10,028 bases of DNA from Bog-756 sp963977795. GTDB lineage: Bacteria > Actinomycetota > Acidimicrobiia > Acidimicrobiales > RAAP-2. Made by a program: the position numbers and the translations under genes. The stretch spans positions 1 to 10,028 of the forward strand of contig CAXBRB010000092.1 in NCBI GenBank assembly GCA_963977795.1, written 5' to 3'. Positions 6,492 through 10,028 of the stretch are shown in pieces. Every line of letters starts with the position of its first letter. Within the stretch, counting starts at the first letter, position 1. The notes under the pieces were generated by a model. It worked only from the letters and a program-made list of their open reading frames with translations. It ran no database searches and had not been told where the DNA came from.

Positions 6492-7853
6492 TCAGCTGAT
6501 CGTCAGCGTGAGCGTCCGGGTGGCGGACGCCCCCGAGGCGTCGGTGACCCGGAAGGTCAGCGTCTTGGACGTCGCCGTGCCGCCGACGGTGCCGCTGATC
6601 CGACCGGTGGAGGCAGTGAGGGCCAGGCCGGTGGGGAGGGCTCCTGATGCCAGGGACCAGGTGAGCGGGGCCGTGCCGTCGGACGCCGCCAAGGTGGTCG
6701 AGTAGGCCTGGTTCCGGTGGCCAGCCGGGAGCGTGGCCGTGGTCACCGACGGCGGGGCGTTGACGGTCAGGCCGACCGGAGCGGTGGCCGTGGCTGACGG
6801 GAGGAGGTCGATATCGCCGGCGTAGGTGGTGGTGACGGCGTAGGGGATGGGGTTGGCGGTGAGGTCTCGATACTGGAGGTAACAGGCTCCAGAAGCTCCG
6901 CCACCCCCAAGTGAGAGTCTTGCCGAAAGATCCAAAGATCCGATCTGAACATTCAGAACTTCACCGCCGATCGGTAGATCCTCACCGTGGCCCGTGGTGA
7001 CTGTGACCGTGACGACGACGAGCTGCTCGTACCCGTACGTCACCGCCGTTGGCGACACGCTCACCGTTGCCATGGTGGAGTCAGGCGTCACAGTCCATCC
7101 GACAGCACCCGATGTCGATCCGGGATGCACGGGATCCCCGCTGTAGGTGGCAACGACGGCCTGCGGGTCGGCGGACGCGCCGAGAGCCGTCGGGTCATCG
7201 GCCGTGCACCCGGTGTCGGGCAGGAGGATCGTGCAGATGATGAGCCCGCCGCTGGCCACGGTGACCGTCCCCGTCGCCGGCGATCCGTCGGAGGTGGCCA
7301 CCGACGCCGACCAGGTCGCTGAGCTCTCATCGCCGTAGGAGACGGTGGGCGCCGTTGTTGTCAGCGACGTGGTGGTCCACGGGGCCACGGTGACCGGAGC
7401 ACTGGGAGGCCCGGTGGTCTGCCAGGTCCGGAAGCGGACGGTGACGACATAGGTGTATGTCCCCTGGGGGACCGTGGTGTCGGTGCAGGACGCCACGGAA
7501 GCGCCCAGCGGAGCGGCGGGGGAGCCGCAGGCCCACGCAGTGGCGCCGGACACGGTGTCGGTGCGGGTCACCCACGAGCGCACGTCGCCGGCCACCGGCG
7601 CGCTGGCCGGCACCCAGGCCACCTCGACCGCTCCGGCAGCGGCGGCGGTGGCCGTGGGGGCGCCGGGTGCCTCCAGGTGGGCGACCGGGACGGCGAGGAC
7701 CCCGCCGCCGCTGCCGCGGAGGTAGGCCCAGGCGTCCGGTGCGACCGCCACCAGCGCAGCGACGACCGCCACCGCAGCGATAGCAGCCGACCGGGCCGAC
7801 CGCCGCCGGGCGGCGGTACGGTCGGGCCGTTGGCGGGGTCCTCGCTCCCTCAC
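6492..7853 (-). CDS. Exported multi-domain Ig-like / fibronectin-type protein
   Basis: The 453-residue product looks secreted or surface-displayed. Residues 1-43 form a signal peptide: an Arg-rich start, then an Ala/Val core, with a likely AWA|Y cleavage. A GSGGG run follows. About 60-157 resembles a fibronectin type III module (AGAVEVAWVPASAP, PQGTYTYVVTVR) with Cys109 and Cys123. About 158-256 and 257-365 look like two bacterial Ig-like repeats of the Big_3_5 kind (VSYGDESSATW / VTYGYEQLVVVTV, VVATYSGD / VTTTYAGD). About 366-453 matches the 'putative Ig' (He_PIG) pattern: GAPLTWSLASGALPTGL-type core, GRISGT, TLTFRVTDASG. No LPXTG motif or C-terminal membrane helix is present. The GTG start has AGGAGGT 8 bases upstream. 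It is probably co-transcribed with the exported-protein gene 100 bases upstream. Domain names are from pattern memory. The biological role is unknown. Confidence 0.85.
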   Translation of the reverse strand: MRERGPRQRPDRTAARRRSARSAAIAAVAVVAALVAVAPDAWAYLRGSGGGVLAVPVAHLEAPGAPTATAAAAGAVEVAWVPASAPVAGDVRSWVTRTDTVSGATAWACGSPAAPLGASVASCTDTTVPQGTYTYVVTVRFRTWQTTGPPSAPVTVAPWTTTSLTTTAPTVSYGDESSATWSASVATSDGSPATGTVTVASGGLIICTILLPDTGCTADDPTALGASADPQAVVATYSGDPVHPGSTSGAVGWTVTPDSTMATVSVSPTAVTYGYEQLVVVTVTVTTGHGEDLPIGGEVLNVQIGSLDLSARLSLGGGGASGACYLQYRDLTANPIPYAVTTTYAGDIDLLPSATATAPVGLTVNAPPSVTTATLPAGHRNQAYSTTLAASDGTAPLTWSLASGALPTGLALTASTGRISGTVGGTATSKTLTFRVTDASGASATRTLTLTIS

Positions 7854-7861
7854 CTCGGTGC

Positions 7862-7868
7862 ACCTCCT
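7862..7868 (-). promoter_or_regulatory. Strong ribosome binding site fixing the GTG start at 7853
   Basis: On the minus strand AGGAGGT lies 8 bases before GTG 7853-7851. It supports separate, efficient translation of the Ig-domain protein and selects this start over a GTG in another frame at 7863. Confidence 0.75.
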
Positions 7869-7953
7869 CTCATCACCTCACGTCCACCCGGCCGGCACGG
7901 CCCGGTCCGGCGATCGGCGGTCTCCTCGGATGCCGGTACGGGCCGGTCGCCGG

Positions 7954-8457
7954 TCAGCCCAGTCCGGTGGTGAAGGTCAGGTCCACGGCGTGGCCGGCAC
8001 AGGCGGTCTGGTCGGACCCGCTCTCGGTCAGGGCGATGGAGGCGCCGGCGATGCCGTCGTCCCAGGCGCCAGCGGCGACGGTGGCGTCGACGACGACGTC
8101 CGGGGTGACCGTGAACCACCGGGCCAGGCAGCCGGGGATCGGCGTCCCCGCCTCCAGCGCGTATCCGGTCACCGGGGCGGCGGCCACGCCGATGGCCACG
8201 GTGCCGACGTGCTCGCTGGCGGCCCCGGTGTTGTGGGCGTCGAAGACGAACGACTGGGGATCGCCCCCCGGGTAGAGGGAGCTCTGCGGGGCGTGCCCCA
8301 CGATGGTGAAGTCGGCGGCCCCCGGCGCGCCCACCGTGGCCGTGCCGCTCCCGGACCCTCCCGAGACGAACCACGCCAGGGCCACGCCGCTCCCGGCCAG
8401 GGTCAGGACGATGATCAACCCGAGGGCGACGAGCTTCTTGCTCGGTGAGATGCGCAT
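7954..8457 (-). CDS. Exported 167-residue protein of unknown function
   Basis: I do not recognise a named family. A short basic start (MRISPSKK) and a hydrophobic segment (about 9-28) form a signal peptide with a probable ALA|W cleavage. AWFVSGGSGSGTATVG follows directly. The rest is a predicted beta-rich domain rich in Val, Thr, Gly and Ala, with a LYPGGDPQSFVF strand (61-72), HNTGAASEHVGTVAIGV, and two cysteines (110 and 153) that could form a disulphide. The terminal SDQTACAGHAVDLTF recalls small actinobacterial Ig-fold exported proteins often seen with SipW-type signals; that comparison is from memory. The frame continues far upstream across the acyl-CoA dehydrogenase antisense, but the ATG at 8457 with AGGAGG 4 bases before it is clearly the start. 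It lies upstream of the Ig-domain protein gene, likely in one operon. Confidence 0.82.
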   Translation of the reverse strand: MRISPSKKLVALGLIIVLTLAGSGVALAWFVSGGSGSGTATVGAPGAADFTIVGHAPQSSLYPGGDPQSFVFDAHNTGAASEHVGTVAIGVAAAPVTGYALEAGTPIPGCLARWFTVTPDVVVDATVAAGAWDDGIAGASIALTESGSDQTACAGHAVDLTFTTGLG

Positions 8458-8461
8458 GAGG

Positions 8462-8467
8462 CCTCCT
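8462..8467 (-). promoter_or_regulatory. Ribosome binding site fixing the ATG start at 8457
   Basis: On the minus strand AAAAAAGGAGG precedes CCTC-ATG. The A-run (8467-8472 region, plus-strand T-run) next to AGGAGG is striking in such GC-rich DNA and suggests efficient initiation. It rejects the much longer upstream reading of this frame. Confidence 0.8.
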
Positions 8468-8526
8468 TTTTTGGTGGCGCCCGCCAGGTCGCAGGCGCCC
8501 CCACCGCATCGGAGGCGCATCGTGCA

Positions 8527-8558
8527 ACTTGACATCGCAAGGTCAAGTCGGGACCTTG
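8527..8558. promoter_or_regulatory. Overlapping inverted repeats in the divergent spacer, possible operator
   Basis: ACTTGAC (8527-8533) and GTCAAGT (8542-8548) form a perfect 7-bp inverted repeat with an 8-base gap. CAAGGTC (8538-8544) and GACCTTG (8552-8558) form another with a 7-base gap. They overlap, so only one could fold or be occupied symmetrically at a time. The site lies 70 bases upstream of the exported-protein start and about 170 upstream of the acyl-CoA dehydrogenase start. TTGACA and TTGACC, -35-like words, occur inside it on the plus and minus strands, but no good -10 follows either. Confidence 0.5.
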
Positions 8559-8643
8559 GACTCGTAGGGAGCACCCCCGCACGCCGCCCGGCACCGGGAC
8601 GGCGGACCGGGATGGGGCGCCCGTGGACCACCCGGCCCTTGGC

Positions 8644-8649
8644 TACTGT
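8644..8649 (+). promoter_or_regulatory. Putative -10 element for the acyl-CoA dehydrogenase
   Basis: TACTGT fits TANNNT and would start a transcript near 8656 with a leader of about 75 bases. A weak -35-like GTGGAC (8623-8628) sits at a short 15-base spacing. No other candidate in 8560-8730 looked better. Confidence 0.3.
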
Positions 8650-8719
8650 CAGGAGCGGCGCGCCGCTGCGTGCCCGGGTGCAGCCGGAACGAACCGACCG
8701 CCGCCCGACCGAGTGCACC

Positions 8720-8725
8720 AGGAGG
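8720..8725 (+). promoter_or_regulatory. Ribosome binding site fixing the GTG start at 8731
   Basis: AGGAGG lies 5 bases before GTG 8731-8733. It excludes the upstream in-frame ATG-less extension from 8623, whose translation is unlike the family. Confidence 0.85.
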
Positions 8726-8730
8726 ACGAC

Positions 8731-9942
8731 GTGAGCTTCGAAGCCAGCCCCCGAGGAGTGGAGCTCCGCCAGCAGGTCGCCGAGTTCATCGAGAGCACGG
8801 TCCTCCCCGCTGAAGCCGTCTACGAAGCGCAGATGGAGGCCCTGGGCGACCCCCACGGCCATCCCCAGGTCATCGAGGACCTCAAGGCCGAGGCCCGCCG
8901 CCGTGGCTTGTGGAACCTCTTCATGCCCCATGTGACCCCGTGGACCCCCGACCCGGTGCCCAACCTCGACTACGCCTACATCGCCGAGCTGGCCGGCACC
9001 AGCCACCTGGCATCGGAGGCCATGAACTGCTCGGCACCCGACACCGGCAACATGGAGGTGCTGGCCCTCTTCGGCTCCGACGAGCAGAAGGAGGAGTGGC
9101 TGGTCCCCCTCCTCGAAGGGCGGATCCGTTCGGCCTTCGCCATGACCGAGCCCGACGTCGCCTCGTCGGACGCCACCAACATCCAGCTGTCCATCGTCCG
9201 GGACGGCGACGAGTACGTCCTCAACGGGCGCAAGTGGTGGATCTCCGGGGCCGCTTCGGAGCGCTGCCAGGTCTTCATCGTCATGGGCAAGACCGACCCG
9301 GAGGCCTCGCGCCACCTCCAGCAGTCCATGGTGCTCGTGCCCCGGGGCACGCCGGGCCTCACGATCGTCCGGAATCTCCCCGTGTTCGGCTACACCGACC
9401 GCGAGGGCCACTGCGAGCTCCGCTTCGAGGACGTCCGGGTCCCGGCCTCCAACATCATCGGCGGTGAGGGCATGGGCTTCGCCATCGCCCAGGCCCGCCT
9501 CGGCCCGGGTCGGATCCACCACTGCATGCGCTGCATCGGCGTGGCCGAGCGCGCCCTCGAGCTGATGTGCCGGCGGGTGACCAGCCGGGTCGCCTTCGGG
9601 CGCCCCCTGGCCGATCAGGGGGTCATCCGGGAGTGGATCGCCGACTCCCGGGTGGAGATCGAGCAGGCCCGCCTCCTCACCCTCAAGGCGGCCTACCTGA
9701 TGGACACGGTGGGCCACAAGGGCGCGGCGACGGAGATCTCGGCCATCAAGATCGTCGCCCCCAACATGGCGCTCCGGGTCGTCGACCGGGCCATCCAGGC
9801 CCACGGCGGCGGCGGGGTGTCCGACGACTTCCCGCTGGCCCGGATGTACGCCGGCCTGCGCACCCTGCGCTTCGCCGACGGGCCCGATGAGGTGCACCGC
9901 CGCCAGCTGGCCCGGGCCGAGCTCGGCCGCTACAGCTCCTGA
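8731..9942 (+). CDS. Acyl-CoA dehydrogenase, ACAD10/11-like
   Basis: This FAD enzyme oxidises acyl-CoA to trans-2-enoyl-CoA in beta-oxidation-type pathways. The 403-residue length fits the family. An N-terminal helical domain (about 1-130) precedes the first signature AFAMTEPDVASSDATN (135-150) and WWISGAAS (169-176). The middle beta-domain ends near VRVPASNIIGGEGMGF. The C-terminal helical domain has CIGVAERALELMCRRVTSR (268-286) and FGRPLADQGVIREWIADSR (289-307). QAHGGGGVSDDFPLARMY (356-373) is the FAD-binding signature. The string ADGPDEVH at 382-389 and the preceding blocks are characteristic of the ACAD10/11 subgroup. Asp383 falls where medium-chain dehydrogenases have the catalytic Glu. 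The GTG start is set by AGGAGG 5 bases upstream. It diverges from the exported-protein operon. Substrate chain length is unknown. Confidence 0.93.
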   Translation: MSFEASPRGVELRQQVAEFIESTVLPAEAVYEAQMEALGDPHGHPQVIEDLKAEARRRGLWNLFMPHVTPWTPDPVPNLDYAYIAELAGTSHLASEAMNCSAPDTGNMEVLALFGSDEQKEEWLVPLLEGRIRSAFAMTEPDVASSDATNIQLSIVRDGDEYVLNGRKWWISGAASERCQVFIVMGKTDPEASRHLQQSMVLVPRGTPGLTIVRNLPVFGYTDREGHCELRFEDVRVPASNIIGGEGMGFAIAQARLGPGRIHHCMRCIGVAERALELMCRRVTSRVAFGRPLADQGVIREWIADSRVEIEQARLLTLKAAYLMDTVGHKGAATEISAIKIVAPNMALRVVDRAIQAHGGGGVSDDFPLARMYAGLRTLRFADGPDEVHRRQLARAELGRYSS

Positions 9943-9975
9943 GGAGCGCGCTGGCGGGTCGTCCGGGGCCGGAGC

Positions 9976-10028
9976 TCAGTCGTCGGTGAGCCGGGCGACC
10001 GGGAGACCCCAGTAGGTGGAGGGCCAGA
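9976..10028 (-). CDS. Possible C-terminal end of a minus-strand gene, cut by the window edge
   Basis: On the minus strand an open frame enters from the right edge and ends with TGA at 9976-9978. It reads WPSTYWGLPVARLTDD. The residues look protein-like and the convergent arrangement leaves a 33-base gap to the dehydrogenase stop. With 16 codons no family can be named, and the frame may be accidental. Confidence 0.38.
   Translation of the reverse strand, partial: WPSTYWGLPVARLTDD

Noticed and set aside
8467..8505. Hairpin plus T-run resembling an intrinsic terminator
   Set aside because: The GGTG/GCGCC arms pair only with a 3-base bulge. On the plus strand the T-run comes before the stem, and on the minus strand the stem is followed by A residues. 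The order is wrong for termination on either strand; the A-run belongs to the ribosome site of the exported protein.
7954..9897. A single 647-residue minus-strand protein
   Set aside because: Only the last 167 codons look like a real protein. They begin with a signal peptide behind AGGAGG at an ATG, and the upstream part is antisense to the acyl-CoA dehydrogenase.

Overview
The window is very GC-rich (roughly 70% or more by eye) and uses GTG starts freely. It pairs an oligoribonuclease with several acyl-CoA enzymes and a WS/DGAT-type acyltransferase. Together these point to a high-GC actinobacterium. A lipid-metabolising lineage such as Acidimicrobiia would fit, but that placement is inference; no marker gene here settles it.

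Layout, left to right. (1) The 3' part of ribF (+) ends at 833 and converges on an acyl-CoA synthetase gene (-, 894-2699). Orn (-, 2806-3360) lies upstream of the synthetase on the same strand. (2) Orn diverges from dut (+, dUTPase), and the WS/DGAT acyltransferase gene (+, 4002-5531) follows dut after 2 bases. The divergent orn/dut spacer carries the same 10-base block, CCGGTAGCGT, in both orientations. Each copy contains a possible -10 element. (3) A complete tRNA-Gly(GCC) with encoded CCA (5638-5713) has a TAGGGT -10 box upstream and a long hairpin immediately after. A class I SAM-dependent methyltransferase (+, 5781-6428) follows. (4) Two minus-strand genes encode exported proteins. The first is a 167-residue protein (7954-8457). 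The second is a 453-residue multi-domain Ig/fibronectin-type protein (6492-7853). Both have strong Shine-Dalgarno sites and a similar motif just after the signal peptide: alanine, two aromatic or hydrophobic residues, then a GSG-rich run. (5) Diverging from them is an ACAD10/11-like acyl-CoA dehydrogenase (+, 8731-9942). A possible C-terminus of another minus-strand gene reaches the right edge.

Functional reading. Much of the window is core metabolism: flavin cofactor synthesis, RNA turnover, dUTP removal and a tRNA. Three lipid genes are interspersed: fatty acyl activation, acyl-CoA oxidation and wax-ester/triacylglycerol-type acyl transfer. RibF makes the FAD that acyl-CoA dehydrogenases need, but the genes are too far apart to imply shared control. 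The least explained part is the two-gene exported-protein locus (6492-8457) with its divergent regulatory region (8458-8730). That region contains two overlapping inverted repeats. No mobile element, CRISPR array or integrase is visible.
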